64,000 bases of DNA from Sandarakinorhabdus glacialis. GTDB lineage: Bacteria > Pseudomonadota > Alphaproteobacteria > Sphingomonadales > Sphingomonadaceae. Position 1 is the stretch's first letter. The number at the start of each line of letters is the position of its first letter. Positions 1 through 8,894 of this stretch are shown one piece after another. Below the pieces are notes generated by a model, which was not told the DNA's origin, made no database searches, and saw only the letters and a list, made by a program, of their open reading frames with translations. The translations under genes and the position numbers were made by a program. Where the stretch lies: positions 124,001-188,000 of the forward strand of contig NZ_BMJM01000006.1 of NCBI RefSeq assembly GCF_014643455.1, read 5' to 3'.

Positions 1-149
1 GCAACTATGTCGACACGGACGCTGTTAACGATTATATCGTTCCCCTTACGCGCAAACGTCACGCGCCGTGTGTAGCCCAGTGTCCCGGGCCGCATCGGCG
101 CACCACCCCGGCAACGACCGGCGGCGGAACAACGGAAAAGCGAGGGTCA

Positions 150-461
150 ATGTTATTGCTGAGACAGACGTTCGGCAAACAGGATGACGGCACGGCTGCG
201 GAAGCGTCCCGCTGCGAGGGCCTTCTGCGCCAGTCCGCGGCGCATCGCATCCGGCTCGGTCTGACCGGGCTCGCGGCAATCTTCCTGGTTGTCATGATCG
301 CCGCTGCCGGCTTGCGTCCGACCGCATCGGTCGCCGCCACCGGCCCCCAGGCCGAACCGCTCGCCGTTCTCGGCGTCGCGCCCGGCGCGCCCGCCAGCAT
401 GGCGGTATCGAGCAGCCAGCCCCGGCCAGCCGAGCTGCCACGCCAGCGCGCCCGCATCTAG
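150..461 (+). CDS. Hypothetical single-pass membrane protein, 103 aa
   Basis: Small open frame with one clear hydrophobic segment at about residues 38-54 (LTGLAAIFLVVMIAAAG). Before it is a charged N-terminal stretch; after it is an Ala/Pro-rich tail ending in RQRARI. A purine-rich GAGGG lies a few bases before the ATG. I do not recognise a family. Competing antisense frames cover the same bases, which is common in this GC-rich DNA, so this is a plausible but unproven gene. If real, it would be a short inner-membrane or tail-anchored protein encoded just upstream of the dcw cluster, about 500 bp before mraZ. Confidence 0.4.
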   Translation: MLLLRQTFGKQDDGTAAEASRCEGLLRQSAAHRIRLGLTGLAAIFLVVMIAAAGLRPTASVAATGPQAEPLAVLGVAPGAPASMAVSSSQPRPAELPRQRARI

Positions 462-723
462 GCGCGTGCTCTTACCGGAGCGCAACTCCGAGTCATTTTT
501 TAACGAATCGCAAATCGCGCCCGGCAATCAGCGCCGCGCGCGGCAGCTCGATTCGGCTGATATGCCCGAACTGGTTCTTTCTCCAGCGCCCTGCCAAATT
601 TGGCCCAACCCCCGCAACGCATTAACCTTTGTTTGATTTGGCAACCCAGGCAGGCCCGATCCATCGCCTTCCAGGCCCTCGAAACAGCAAATATCCCGTC
701 CGCCACGCAAGTTCATCACAGAC

Positions 724-732
724 TTATCCACA
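724..732 (+). promoter_or_regulatory. DnaA box (TTATCCACA), perfect consensus
   Basis: TTATCCACA matches the high-affinity DnaA recognition sequence exactly. It lies about 240 bp upstream of mraZ and about 65 bp upstream of the TGGGN array, inside the AT-richer control region. A weaker look-alike (TGTCCACAA) occurs at 861-869. One perfect box is expected by chance now and then, so direct control of dcw transcription by DnaA is only inferred from position. Confidence 0.5.
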
Positions 733-795
733 GGCAAGTAACAATAGAACAAGCCAAGAACACATTAAGTTGTCCGGTTGTTTTACCATGGATAT

Positions 796-851
796 CCCCA
801 TGAATTGGACCCTTCGACCATGATTACCCATTGAGGCCCATGATATCCCAT
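796..851 (-). promoter_or_regulatory. MraZ operator-like array: TGGGN repeats with 5-nt spacers
   Basis: On the minus strand, reading from 850 downwards, TGGGA, TGGGC and TGGGT follow one another with exactly five bases between them. A degenerate TGGTC comes next in the same 10-bp phase, and a further TGGGG lies at 796-800. On the plus strand the core is CCCAT at 827-831, 837-841 and 847-851. Direct TGGGN repeats with 5-nt spacers are the published recognition pattern of the MraZ regulator. Here they lie about 120 bp before mraZ itself, as expected for autoregulation. The array is on the strand opposite to mraZ, which is the main caveat. Confidence 0.7.
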
Positions 852-970
852 GGTAGATACTGTCCACAACATGGGCGGTAACGTCGCTGCATGGTCAGGT
901 CGAAGCGTCCATCCGGATTAGCCGGTAACGTTGCAGCCAGGCCACCGCCCGCGTTGAGGGGACAGCACGG

Positions 971-1459
971 GTGGCCGACGATTTTTTCCATGGCTATGCG
1001 CTGAATGCGGTCGACGCCAAGAGCCGGCTGTCGATCCCCGCCGAATTTCGCGATGCCATCATGGCCCGCTCGGGCACCAAGGACGTCTTCATCGGCCCGG
1101 CGCCCGGCATCGATTGCCTGCTCGGCTATGACAAGTCGCACGCCGCCAAGCTCCAAGCCCGCCTCGATCGCCTCGATCATGACGAGGACACCGCCGAAGG
1201 CGCCTTCAAGTCGACCTTCCTGTTCGGCTCGGCGACGCCGCTCAAAATCGACGAAGCCGGCCGCATCGTGCTCACCGCCGGCTTGCGCGATCTCGGCGAC
1301 ATCACCTCGCACGTCTGGTTCGTCGCCGGCGGCAACTGGTTCCAGATGTGGAACCCCTACCGCTACCTCGAACAGACCGGCATCGACGCCCGCATGTTCC
1401 GCATCCTGCGCCGCGAAATGGAAGCCAAGGGTCTTCCTGTCACGGAGGCAGCACGATGA
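971..1459 (+). CDS. mraZ: Transcriptional regulator MraZ
   Basis: 162 aa, the usual MraZ size. MraZ is a ring-forming DNA-binding regulator that represses its own dcw operon in E. coli. It has two tandem AbrB-like swapped-hairpin domains, each carrying the DXXXR signature: DAKSR near residue 14 and DEAGR near residue 92. It starts with GTG, supported by GAGGGGA 8 bases upstream. It overlaps rsmH by four bases (ATGA), so the two are translationally coupled. It opens the dcw cluster, with candidate MraZ sites about 120 bp upstream. Confidence 0.96.
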   Translation: MADDFFHGYALNAVDAKSRLSIPAEFRDAIMARSGTKDVFIGPAPGIDCLLGYDKSHAAKLQARLDRLDHDEDTAEGAFKSTFLFGSATPLKIDEAGRIVLTAGLRDLGDITSHVWFVAGGNWFQMWNPYRYLEQTGIDARMFRILRREMEAKGLPVTEAAR

Positions 1460-2451
1460 ACGCCGCCCCGCATAACCCCGTCCTTCTCGCCGAAGTCCTC
1501 GCCGCGCTGCGTCTCGCGCCCGGCGACATCTACGTCGACGCCACGCTGGGGGCAGGGGGCTATCTCCGCGCCGCCCGCACCGCAGCGCGGCTCGGCCACG
1601 CCTATGGCTTCGACCGCGACGGCACCGCCATCGCGCTCAATTCCGACATCGCCGGCGCCGACGACGTCACCCTGATTGCCCGGCCCTTCGCCGAAATGGA
1701 GGCCGGGCTCGCCGATCACGACTGCAGCCCAGTACTCGGCGGCGTCGATGCCATCGCCTTCGACATCGGCGTCTCCTCGATGCAGATCGACCAGCCCGAG
1801 CGCGGCTTTTCCTTTCAGTCCGACGGCCCGCTCGACATGCGAATGGGCCAGGACGGCATGACCGCCGCCGATTTCATCAATTCGGCATCGGAAGCTGAAA
1901 TCGCCGACGTGCTGTTCCAGCTCGGCGACGAGCCCGGCGCGCGCCGCATCGCCCGCGCCATCGTCAACGACCGCCCGCTGACCCGCACTTCGGAACTGGC
2001 CCGCCTCGTCCGCTCGGTGCTCGGCCACCAGCCCGCCAAGAAAAGCGACCCCGCCACCCGCAGCTTCCAGGCGCTGCGCATCCACGTCAACGACGAACTC
2101 GGCCAGCTCGATGCCGGGCTCGAAGCCGCCGAACGCCTGCTGCGTCCCGGCGGGCGTCTCGCCGTGGTCAGCTTCCATTCGGCCGAGGACCGCCGGGTCA
2201 AGACCTTCCTGCGCGACCGTGCCGGCGGTGCCCCTGCCGGCTCGCGCCACATGCCCGCCATCGCCCGCCCGCGCGATCCCAGCTTCGAACGCCCGGCGCG
2301 CGCCATCCGCGCCTCCGAAGCCGAGATCGCCGCCAACCCGCGCGCCCGCTCGGCAACGCTGCGCGCCGCTGTCCGCACCGCCGCAACGGCATGGGCAGCA
2401 ACCCCCTCCTTTTCCACCGCCCCCTCCTTTTCCACCACGAGGTCCGCATGA
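1456..2451 (+). CDS. rsmH: 16S rRNA (cytosine(1402)-N(4))-methyltransferase RsmH
   Basis: 331 aa. RsmH N4-methylates C1402 of 16S rRNA with S-adenosylmethionine, tuning the ribosomal P site. Visible motifs are HNPVLLAEVL at the N terminus, the SAM-binding DATLGAGGY, FDIGVSSMQID, ALRIHVNDEL and FHSAEDRRVK. The start at the ATG overlapping the mraZ stop gives the canonical N terminus, although the frame is open further upstream. The C-terminal tail is Ala/Pro/Ser-rich and includes a short repeat (PSFST). Its stop overlaps the ftsL start (ATGA). Confidence 0.96.
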   Translation: MNAAPHNPVLLAEVLAALRLAPGDIYVDATLGAGGYLRAARTAARLGHAYGFDRDGTAIALNSDIAGADDVTLIARPFAEMEAGLADHDCSPVLGGVDAIAFDIGVSSMQIDQPERGFSFQSDGPLDMRMGQDGMTAADFINSASEAEIADVLFQLGDEPGARRIARAIVNDRPLTRTSELARLVRSVLGHQPAKKSDPATRSFQALRIHVNDELGQLDAGLEAAERLLRPGGRLAVVSFHSAEDRRVKTFLRDRAGGAPAGSRHMPAIARPRDPSFERPARAIRASEAEIAANPRARSATLRAAVRTAATAWAATPSFSTAPSFSTTRSA

Positions 2452-3167
2452 GGAACTATTCCAGCTCGGCGCTGATGCTGTTCGTCACCATGGCGGCGGT
2501 CATCGGCAGCTATACCGTCAACCTCAAGGTGTCGGGCGAACGCGCCGCCGTCCGCAAGCTCGAGCGCCAGCTCGTCGCCGACGCCCATGACATGCGGATG
2601 CTCGAGGTCGAGCTCCGCACCCGCGCCCGCCTGCCCGAAATGCAGCGCTGGAACGACAGCGTCCTGCAGATGTCGGCCCCCGCCGCCGGCCAGTATCTCA
2701 ATTCCGCCGTCCAGCTCGTCGCCTATGCCGCTGTCCCGGCCGGCGAAGCTGCCGCACTGCCCGGCGCGATTGTCGCTGCCAATCCCGCCGTGCGTTTCGC
2801 CGTCGCCGGCGACGCTGCCCAGCCGGCCCCCGCCGCCGCCCGTATCGTGCAGGTAACCTACAGCGAGCCGGCACGAGCCCTGGTTCGCGCCGCCCAGCCG
2901 GTGGAGCATATCGTGCGCGCCGCCCGGCCGGAGCGGGCCATTTCCGCACCCCCGGCGCCGATGACCGCCCGCATTATCCGCGCCGGTTATTCGCCTGGCG
3001 CAATGTCCTCGTCGTCCGGGGCGTCGCAGCGCCGCATTGTCGACGCCATCCGCCGTCCCGCGCCGCAAGTCGCGATGCGGTCGATCGTCGACACCCTCGT
3101 CATCCCGGTCGGCGTGCCGTCATCCGGCGCCGCGCCGATCGACCTTCTGCCCGAAGGCGGACAGTAA
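2448..3167 (+). CDS. ftsL: FtsL-like cell division protein
   Basis: 239 aa starting at the ATG that overlaps the rsmH stop. It has a membrane segment at about residues 7-24 followed by a charged coiled-coil-like stretch (ERAAVRKLERQL), then LEVELRTRARLPEMQRWN, which resembles the FtsL periplasmic region. The position between rsmH and ftsI is the classical ftsL slot. FtsL scaffolds FtsB, FtsQ, FtsW and FtsI at the septum. It is much longer than typical FtsL (about 100-120 aa) because of an Ala/Pro-rich C-terminal extension with repeats such as RAAQPVEHIVRAARPERA. The name rests on position and topology more than on sequence identity. Confidence 0.8.
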   Translation: MRNYSSSALMLFVTMAAVIGSYTVNLKVSGERAAVRKLERQLVADAHDMRMLEVELRTRARLPEMQRWNDSVLQMSAPAAGQYLNSAVQLVAYAAVPAGEAAALPGAIVAANPAVRFAVAGDAAQPAPAAARIVQVTYSEPARALVRAAQPVEHIVRAARPERAISAPPAPMTARIIRAGYSPGAMSSSSGASQRRIVDAIRRPAPQVAMRSIVDTLVIPVGVPSSGAAPIDLLPEGGQ

Positions 3168-3176
3168 AACACAAAA

Positions 3177-4925
3177 ATGGCAGGGCCGCTGATCCTTCCC
3201 ACCGCCGCCGCCGCTGCCGCGGCGCGTCCGTCGGCAACCGTGGTAAACCGGCCGCCGGCCCTTGAAGGCCAGCGCCTGACCGCGCAAAGTGTCGCGCGCC
3301 AACGCCTCGTCGTCCTGTTGCTGCTGTTCCTCGCCGTGCCGCCGCTGCTGGCGCTGCGGCTGACCGATCTGGCGATTTTCGAAGCCCGGCCCGAAGCCAG
3401 CCGCACCGTCACCGGTTCAGCGCCGCCGCGCGCCGACATCGTCGATCGCAACGGCGTCGAACTCGCCCGAACCATCGAGGCCTATGCGGTCTCGGTCGAA
3501 CCGCGCAAGCTTGCCTCCAATCCCGCCGTCCTGGCGCACCGCATCGCCGCCGTGCTGCCCGAAACGACCGAGGCCGAAATCCTCGCCGAACTGACCCACA
3601 AGGGCCAGTTCCGCTACATCTCGCGCCGCGTGCTGCCGTCCGAAGCGAAACGCATCAACGATATCGGCGAACCCGCCATCTACCTGCGCCGCGAAGCCGA
3701 ACGACTTTATCCCAATATCAGCCTCGCCGCTCACGCCATCGGCTATGCCGACGACAAGGGCATCGGCAAGGTCGGCATGGAAAAGGCCTTCGACACCCGC
3801 CTCGGCGGCAAGGACACCCGCGAGCAGCCGCTGCAACTGGCGCTCGATGTCCGCGTCCAGCAGGCACTCGAACATGAATTGCGGGCGCTTTATCTCGATC
3901 AGAGCGCCAAGGGCGCCGCGGGTGTTGTCCTCGACGTCGACACCGGCGAAATCGTCGCGATGACGTCGCTGCCCGATTTCAACCCCAACCGTCCGGGCCA
4001 ATCCGACGACGACAGCCGCTACAACAAGGTCACGTTCGCCGGCTACGAGCTGGGCAGCACCTTCAAGGCGCTGACCATCGCCAGCGCGCTCAACGCCGGC
4101 ACCATCAAGTCGATGCAGCAGAAATACGACGCCACCCGGCCGATCTACATGGGCGGTTTCCGGATCCGCGACGACCATGCCAAGAATCGCTGGCTGACCG
4201 TGCCCGAGATCTTCATCCACTCGTCGAACATCGGCACGGCGCGCATCGCCATGGAGGCCGGCCGCGACACCCAGCGCGCCATGCTCGAATCGCTGGGCTT
4301 CTTCAAGCAGGTCGAAGTCGAGCTGCCCGAACGTGCCCGCCCGCAATACCCGCCGCTGTCGAACTGGGGCGACCTCGCCACCATGACCATCGCCTATGGC
4401 CATGGCATCACCGTCACGCCGCTCCACCTTGCCAACGCCTATGCCACCGTCGTCAACGGCGGCATCTACCGCGCCCCGACACTGCTCAAGCGCGCCCCCG
4501 GCGACGTGCCCGAAGGCCGGCGCGTGTTCACCTCGGCAACGTCGGACACGATGCGCGCGCTGCTCCGCCTCGTCGTCACCAACGGCACCGGCCGCAAGGC
4601 GAATGCGCCGGGCTACCGCGTCGGCGGCAAGACCGGCACCGCCGAAAAGATCGCCAACGGCCGCTACGTCCGCGGCGCCAACGTCTCGACCTTCGCCGCT
4701 GCCTTCCCGATGGACAAGCCGCGCTACGTCATCGTCGCCATGGTCGACGATCCGCGCGGCTCCAAATCGACCTATGGTTTCAAGACCGCCGGCATGGTCG
4801 TCGCCCCCGCCATTTCCCGCCTCGTGCAGCGCATCGGACCGATACTCGGCGTGCAGCCCGATGCGTCGAAGGACATCGACGTCGCCAGCCTGCTGGCGAA
4901 CGCCAACGACGCTCCGACGGAATAG
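3177..4925 (+). CDS. ftsI: Peptidoglycan transpeptidase FtsI (PBP3-type, class B PBP)
   Basis: 582 aa. It cross-links septal peptidoglycan as partner of the glycosyltransferase FtsW. Order: cytoplasmic N terminus, one membrane segment at about residues 43-58, a PBP dimerisation domain (RADIVDRNGVELA onward), then the transpeptidase domain. The three catalytic motifs are present: STFK with nucleophile Ser294, SSN at 349-351 and KTGT with Lys485. It begins 9 bases after ftsL and is followed by murE after 4 bases. It is essential for division and a beta-lactam target. Confidence 0.96.
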   Translation: MAGPLILPTAAAAAAARPSATVVNRPPALEGQRLTAQSVARQRLVVLLLLFLAVPPLLALRLTDLAIFEARPEASRTVTGSAPPRADIVDRNGVELARTIEAYAVSVEPRKLASNPAVLAHRIAAVLPETTEAEILAELTHKGQFRYISRRVLPSEAKRINDIGEPAIYLRREAERLYPNISLAAHAIGYADDKGIGKVGMEKAFDTRLGGKDTREQPLQLALDVRVQQALEHELRALYLDQSAKGAAGVVLDVDTGEIVAMTSLPDFNPNRPGQSDDDSRYNKVTFAGYELGSTFKALTIASALNAGTIKSMQQKYDATRPIYMGGFRIRDDHAKNRWLTVPEIFIHSSNIGTARIAMEAGRDTQRAMLESLGFFKQVEVELPERARPQYPPLSNWGDLATMTIAYGHGITVTPLHLANAYATVVNGGIYRAPTLLKRAPGDVPEGRRVFTSATSDTMRALLRLVVTNGTGRKANAPGYRVGGKTGTAEKIANGRYVRGANVSTFAAAFPMDKPRYVIVAMVDDPRGSKSTYGFKTAGMVVAPAISRLVQRIGPILGVQPDASKDIDVASLLANANDAPTE

Positions 4926-4929
4926 CGGC

Positions 4930-6339
4930 GTGCGCCTGGGGGACCTTGTGGACGGCGGAAGCGCCGAAACCGTGACCGGATTCGCACTCGATCACCGCAA
5001 GGTCGCCCCCGGCACGATCTTCGGCGCCTTCCGCGGCGCCCGCGTCAACGGCGAGGACTATATCCCGCAAGCCATCGCTAACGGCGCGATCGCAATCGTC
5101 ACCCGCGCCGGCGTCCCCGTGACGGGCGCGCAGGCGATCACCGCCGACGAACCCCGCGCCGTCTTCGCCCACCTCGCCGCCCGCTATTTCGCGCCGTTCC
5201 CATCGACCGTCGTCGCCATTACCGGCACCAACGGCAAGACTTCGACCGCGGAACTGACCCGGCAGCTCTGGCACCAGGCCGGCCACGTCGCCGCCAGCAT
5301 CGGCACGCTCGGCGTCACCACCGCCCACGATCAGGTCAGCACGGGCCTTACCACCCCCGACGTCGTCACCTTCCTCGCCAACATGGCCGGGCTGCAGCGC
5401 GAGGGCGTCACCCACGCCAGTTTCGAAGCCAGCAGCCACGGTCTCGACCAATTCCGCACCGAGGGCCTGCCCGTCGCCGCCGCCGCCTTCACCAACCTGT
5501 CCCGCGACCACCTCGATTACCACAGCACGATGGAGGCCTATTTCGCCGCCAAGCTGCGCCTGTTCACCGAAGTCGTCGACCCGGCCGGAACCGCGGTAAT
5601 CTGGGCCGACGACGAATGGTCGGACCTGGTCATCGCCGCCTGCCAGGAACGCCATCTCCGCACATATACCGTCGGCACCCGCGGCGAGGGTTTGAAACTC
5701 CTCTCGCGCACCCCCACCATGCTCGGCCAGACCCTGCGCCTGACCGCCGGCGGGTCCGAAATCACCGTGAATCTCCCGCTCATCGGCGCCTATCAAGCCG
5801 CCAACGCGCTTTTGGCGGCCGGCCTCGTCATCGCCGTCGGCGGCGACGTCGCCACCACGATTTCGAACCTGTCCCGCCTGCAACCCGTCCGCGGCCGCCT
5901 CGAACGCGCTGTAATCGCTCGCTCCGGCGCCGCCGTCTATGTCGACTACGCCCACACCCCCGACGCCCTCGAGGCCGCTGCCGCCGCCCTCCGCCCCCAC
6001 ACAAAGGGCCGCCTCATCCTGGTCTTCGGCGCCGGCGGCGACCGCGACCAGGGCAAGCGCCCCCTGATGGGCCAAGCCGCTGCAAACATTGCGGATTACG
6101 TCATCGTCACCGACGACAACCCGCGCTCCGAAGACCCCGCCACCATCCGCGCCGCCATCGCATCCCCCGGCGCCACCGAAATCGCCGACCGCCGCCAGGC
6201 CATCGCCGCCGCCATCGCCGCCAGCGGTCCCCAAGACATTGTTCTGATTGCCGGAAAGGGCCATGAACAAGGCCAGATCGTCGGCGACCAGGTCCTGCCT
6301 TTCGACGACGTCCAGGTCGCCCGCGAGTCCGCGCAATGA
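4930..6339 (+). CDS. murE: UDP-MurNAc-L-Ala-D-Glu:meso-DAP ligase MurE
   Basis: 469 aa from a GTG start. This start leaves only 4 bases after ftsI, whereas the open frame extends well back into ftsI. It adds the third stem-peptide residue in the cytoplasm. Motifs: ATP-binding ITGTNGKTSTAEL, VDYAHTPDALE, GAGGDRDQGKRPLMG and the DNPRSEDP loop. The DNPR signature indicates meso-diaminopimelate specificity rather than lysine, as expected for a Gram-negative organism. It overlaps murF by four bases (ATGA). Confidence 0.95.
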   Translation: MRLGDLVDGGSAETVTGFALDHRKVAPGTIFGAFRGARVNGEDYIPQAIANGAIAIVTRAGVPVTGAQAITADEPRAVFAHLAARYFAPFPSTVVAITGTNGKTSTAELTRQLWHQAGHVAASIGTLGVTTAHDQVSTGLTTPDVVTFLANMAGLQREGVTHASFEASSHGLDQFRTEGLPVAAAAFTNLSRDHLDYHSTMEAYFAAKLRLFTEVVDPAGTAVIWADDEWSDLVIAACQERHLRTYTVGTRGEGLKLLSRTPTMLGQTLRLTAGGSEITVNLPLIGAYQAANALLAAGLVIAVGGDVATTISNLSRLQPVRGRLERAVIARSGAAVYVDYAHTPDALEAAAAALRPHTKGRLILVFGAGGDRDQGKRPLMGQAAANIADYVIVTDDNPRSEDPATIRAAIASPGATEIADRRQAIAAAIAASGPQDIVLIAGKGHEQGQIVGDQVLPFDDVQVARESAQ

Positions 6340-7721
6340 CTCCGCTATGGACCGCCGCCGAAATCGCAACCGCCTGTAACGGCACGCAGAATGGCGACTT
6401 CAGCGTCGCCAACGTAACCTTCGACAGCCGCGAAGTCATCGGCGGCGAACTCTTCATCGCCCTCAAAGGCGAGGCCATGGACGGCCACCGCTTCCTCCCC
6501 CAGGCTATCGAACGCGGCGCCGCCGGGCTGCTCGTCTCGCAACCCACTGAAATCCCGCACGTCCTCGTCGCCGACACCACCGCCGCCCTGACCGCCCTCG
6601 CCATGGCCGCCCGCGACCGCGCCCCCGCGCTCCGCATCGGCGTCACCGGCTCGGTCGGAAAAACCGGCGTAAAAGAAGCCCTTCGCCTCGCCCTGACGCG
6701 CTTCGCCCCCGACGCCGTCCATGCGTCGGTAAAAAGCTACAACAACCACACCGGCGTCCCCCTCAGCCTCGCCCGCATGCCCCGCGAAACCCGCTTCGGC
6801 GTGTTCGAGATGGGCATGAACCACAGCGGTGAGCTCAACGCCCTGACATCGTTCGTCAAACCCGACATCGCCATCGTCACCTGGGTCGCCTCCGCCCACC
6901 GCGAATTCTTCGCCGCCGAAACCGACATCGCCGACGCCAAGGGCGAGATCTTCGCCGGCCTTCAAACCGGCGGCACCGCGATCATCCCCCACGACAGCCG
7001 GCACCGCGACCGCCTCCTGTCGCACGCGAAAAACGCCAGTAACATCATCACCTTCGGCCTCGAACCCGGCGCCGATGTCCACGCCGAAACCTTCGTCCTC
7101 CATCCCGATTGCTCGTGCGTCACCGCCCGCATCGGCGACCACCGCCTGACCTTCAAGATCGGCATGGCGGGCCGCCACTGGGTCAACAACGCCCTCGCCG
7201 TCCTCGCCGCCGTCCACGCCGCCGGCGCCGACCTTGCCCTCGCCGGTCTCGCCCTCGCCGAACTCTCCGACCTCCCCGGTCGCGGGCAACGGTTGCGCGT
7301 CGAAGCCGGCAAGGGCCACGCCATCGTCATCGACGAAAGCTACAACGCCAACCCCGCCTCGATGGCCGCCGCGCTCGCCGTCCTCGGTGAAATCGCCCCG
7401 GCAGGGCAGGGGCGCCGCGTCGCCATGCTCGGCGCCATGCGCGAACTGGGCAGGCTTTCGGACCAGTTCCACGCCGAACTGGCACCACATATAGTGGCCG
7501 CCGGCATCGAAAGCATAATTCTTGTGGGTAACGAGATGAAACCGCTGGCGGCGGCCCTGTCGCGGCGGCTAGATGTCCGCCACGTCGCAGACGCGCCTGC
7601 CGCCGAGTCCGAGATCGCTCGATTGCTCGCTCCGAACGATGTCTTGCTGGTCAAGGGCTCGAACAGCCTGCGGCTCGGCGATGTTGTATCGGCGCTACGC
7701 GGCGGGGAGGGCTCGAGTTGA
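6336..7721 (+). CDS. murF: UDP-MurNAc-tripeptide:D-Ala-D-Ala ligase MurF
   Basis: 461 aa. It attaches the D-Ala-D-Ala dipeptide to complete the UDP-MurNAc-pentapeptide. The Mur-ligase ATP loop reads [14 protein letters not shown], the usual MurF variant with GSVGKT. Further motifs are [22 protein letters not shown] and [11 protein letters not shown]. Its start overlaps the murE stop, and its own stop overlaps the TTG start of mraY, so the genes are translationally linked. Confidence 0.95.
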   Translation: MTPLWTAAEIATACNGTQNGDFSVANVTFDSREVIGGELFIALKGEAMDGHRFLPQAIERGAAGLLVSQPTEIPHVLVADTTAALTALAMAARDRAPALRIGVTGSVGKTGVKEALRLALTRFAPDAVHASVKSYNNHTGVPLSLARMPRETRFGVFEMGMNHSGELNALTSFVKPDIAIVTWVASAHREFFAAETDIADAKGEIFAGLQTGGTAIIPHDSRHRDRLLSHAKNASNIITFGLEPGADVHAETFVLHPDCSCVTARIGDHRLTFKIGMAGRHWVNNALAVLAAVHAAGADLALAGLALAELSDLPGRGQRLRVEAGKGHAIVIDESYNANPASMAAALAVLGEIAPAGQGRRVAMLGAMRELGRLSDQFHAELAPHIVAAGIESIILVGNEMKPLAAALSRRLDVRHVADAPAAESEIARLLAPNDVLLVKGSNSLRLGDVVSALRGGEGSS

Positions 7722-8791
7722 TCAACGCTTTGGCCAATCTGGCCGGTTTCGAAGGCATTTTCAATGTCTTCCGCTACATCACCTTCCGCTCGATGGGCGC
7801 ATTGGTAACCGCGCTGATCATCGCCTTGCTCATCGGGCCACGCTTCATCGGCTTCCTTCGCTCGCGCCAGGGCAAGGGCCAGCCGATCCGCGAGGACGGC
7901 CCCGCCTCGCACCTGCTCACCAAAAAGGGCACCCCGACAATGGGTGGCCTGATGATCCTGATCGCGCTGACGATTTCAACGCTGATCTGGATGGACATGG
8001 GCAACGGCTTCGTCTGGGCCAGCCTGTTCGTGACGCTGGGTTTCGGCGCGATCGGCTTCATGGACGACTATGACAAGGTCACCAAAAGCAGCCACAAGGG
8101 CGTCTCCGGCCGCACCCGCCTGCTCATCGAGTTCCTCATCGCCGGCCTCGCCTGCACCTGGATCGCCAGCCAGACCGGCACCCTCCTGTATTTCCCCTTC
8201 CTCAAGGACGTCGGCGTCGATCTCGGCTATGTCTATATCCTGTTCGCCGCCTTCATCATCACCGGCTTCGGCAACGCGGTAAACCTCACCGACGGCCTCG
8301 ACGGCCTCGCTTCGATGCCCGTCGCCATCGCCGCCGCCTCGTTCGCCGTCATCGCCTATCTCGTTGGCAACATTCGCTTTGCCGATTACCTCGGCGTCCA
8401 CCACGTCCCCGGTTCGGGCGAACTCGCGGTCTTCGCCTCTGCCCTCATCGGCGCCTGCCTCGGCTTCCTCTGGTACAACGCCCCGCCCGCTGCGGTGTTC
8501 ATGGGCGACACCGGCAGCCTGGCGCTCGGCGGCGCCCTCGGCAGCATCGCCGTCATCACCAACCACGAGATCGTGCTCCTCGTGGTCGGCGGGCTATTCG
8601 TGCTCGAAACCGTCAGCGTCATCGTCCAGGTCGCAAGCTTCAAGACGACGGGCAAACGCGTCTTCCGAATGGCCCCCCTCCACCATCATTTCGAGCAAAA
8701 AGGCTGGGCCGAATCCACCGTCGTCATCCGCTTCTGGATCGTCTCCATCGTCCTGGCCCTGGCCGGCCTAGCCACCCTAAAACTGAGATGA
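7718..8791 (+). CDS. mraY: Phospho-N-acetylmuramoyl-pentapeptide transferase MraY
   Basis: 357 aa polytopic membrane enzyme that transfers phospho-MurNAc-pentapeptide to undecaprenyl phosphate, giving lipid I. Family motifs: [17 protein letters not shown] with the catalytic Asp pair, [21 protein letters not shown] and the C-terminal HHHFE loop. The start is TTG at the overlap with the murF stop, preceded by a GGGGAGGG ribosome binding site. A palindromic repeat occupies the gap to murD, breaking the otherwise overlapping gene chain. Confidence 0.96.
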   Translation: MINALANLAGFEGIFNVFRYITFRSMGALVTALIIALLIGPRFIGFLRSRQGKGQPIREDGPASHLLTKKGTPTMGGLMILIALTISTLIWMDMGNGFVWASLFVTLGFGAIGFMDDYDKVTKSSHKGVSGRTRLLIEFLIAGLACTWIASQTGTLLYFPFLKDVGVDLGYVYILFAAFIITGFGNAVNLTDGLDGLASMPVAIAAASFAVIAYLVGNIRFADYLGVHHVPGSGELAVFASALIGACLGFLWYNAPPAAVFMGDTGSLALGGALGSIAVITNHEIVLLVVGGLFVLETVSVIVQVASFKTTGKRVFRMAPLHHHFEQKGWAESTVVIRFWIVSIVLALAGLATLKLR

Positions 8792-8806
8792 GCACAACCC
8801 CCTTTT

Positions 8807-8867
8807 CCTCCCCCTCAAGGGGGGAGGCGAGAGGCGCCGCTCTTGCGGTGCCCCGGGTGGGGGTGTC
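8807..8867 (+). repeat. Palindromic intergenic repeat, copy A (between mraY and murD)
   Basis: About 60 bp with a C-run/G-run hairpin (CCTCCCCC facing GGGGGGAGG), then a CGAGAG-type spacer and a second GC-rich block ending in CCCGGGTGGGGGTGTC. The same layout recurs at 21217, 27216 and 46810, with relatives at 19449, 25007 and 38578. It resembles REP/BIME-type extragenic elements. It interrupts the dcw operon and leaves murD without a visible ribosome binding site. Confidence 0.85.
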
Positions 8868-8894
8868 TCCCTGCGCCAAAAACAGCGCCCAAAA

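Larger units (their letters stand above)
462..970 (+). promoter_or_regulatory. Non-coding leader/control region upstream of mraZ
   Basis: About 500 bp without a convincing gene, noticeably more AT-rich than its surroundings between roughly 600 and 870. It holds a perfect DnaA box and a phased TGGGN array, listed separately, and a GANTC site (GATTC at 550-554). The dcw promoter is presumably here. I could not pick a convincing -35/-10 pair by eye. The mraZ ribosome binding site GAGGGGA sits at 956-962, 8 bases before the GTG start. Confidence 0.6.

Noticed and set aside
1-149. A gene end at the left edge of the window
   Set aside because: No frame shows a recognisable C terminus; the minus-strand frames here are Arg/Ala-rich shadows.
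1363-6369. Long minus-strand open frames opposite the dcw genes (up to 529 codons)
   Set aside because: They mirror well-conserved plus-strand genes, consist of low-complexity Gly/Ala/Arg/Val sequence and have no recognisable motifs; typical antisense frames of GC-rich DNA.
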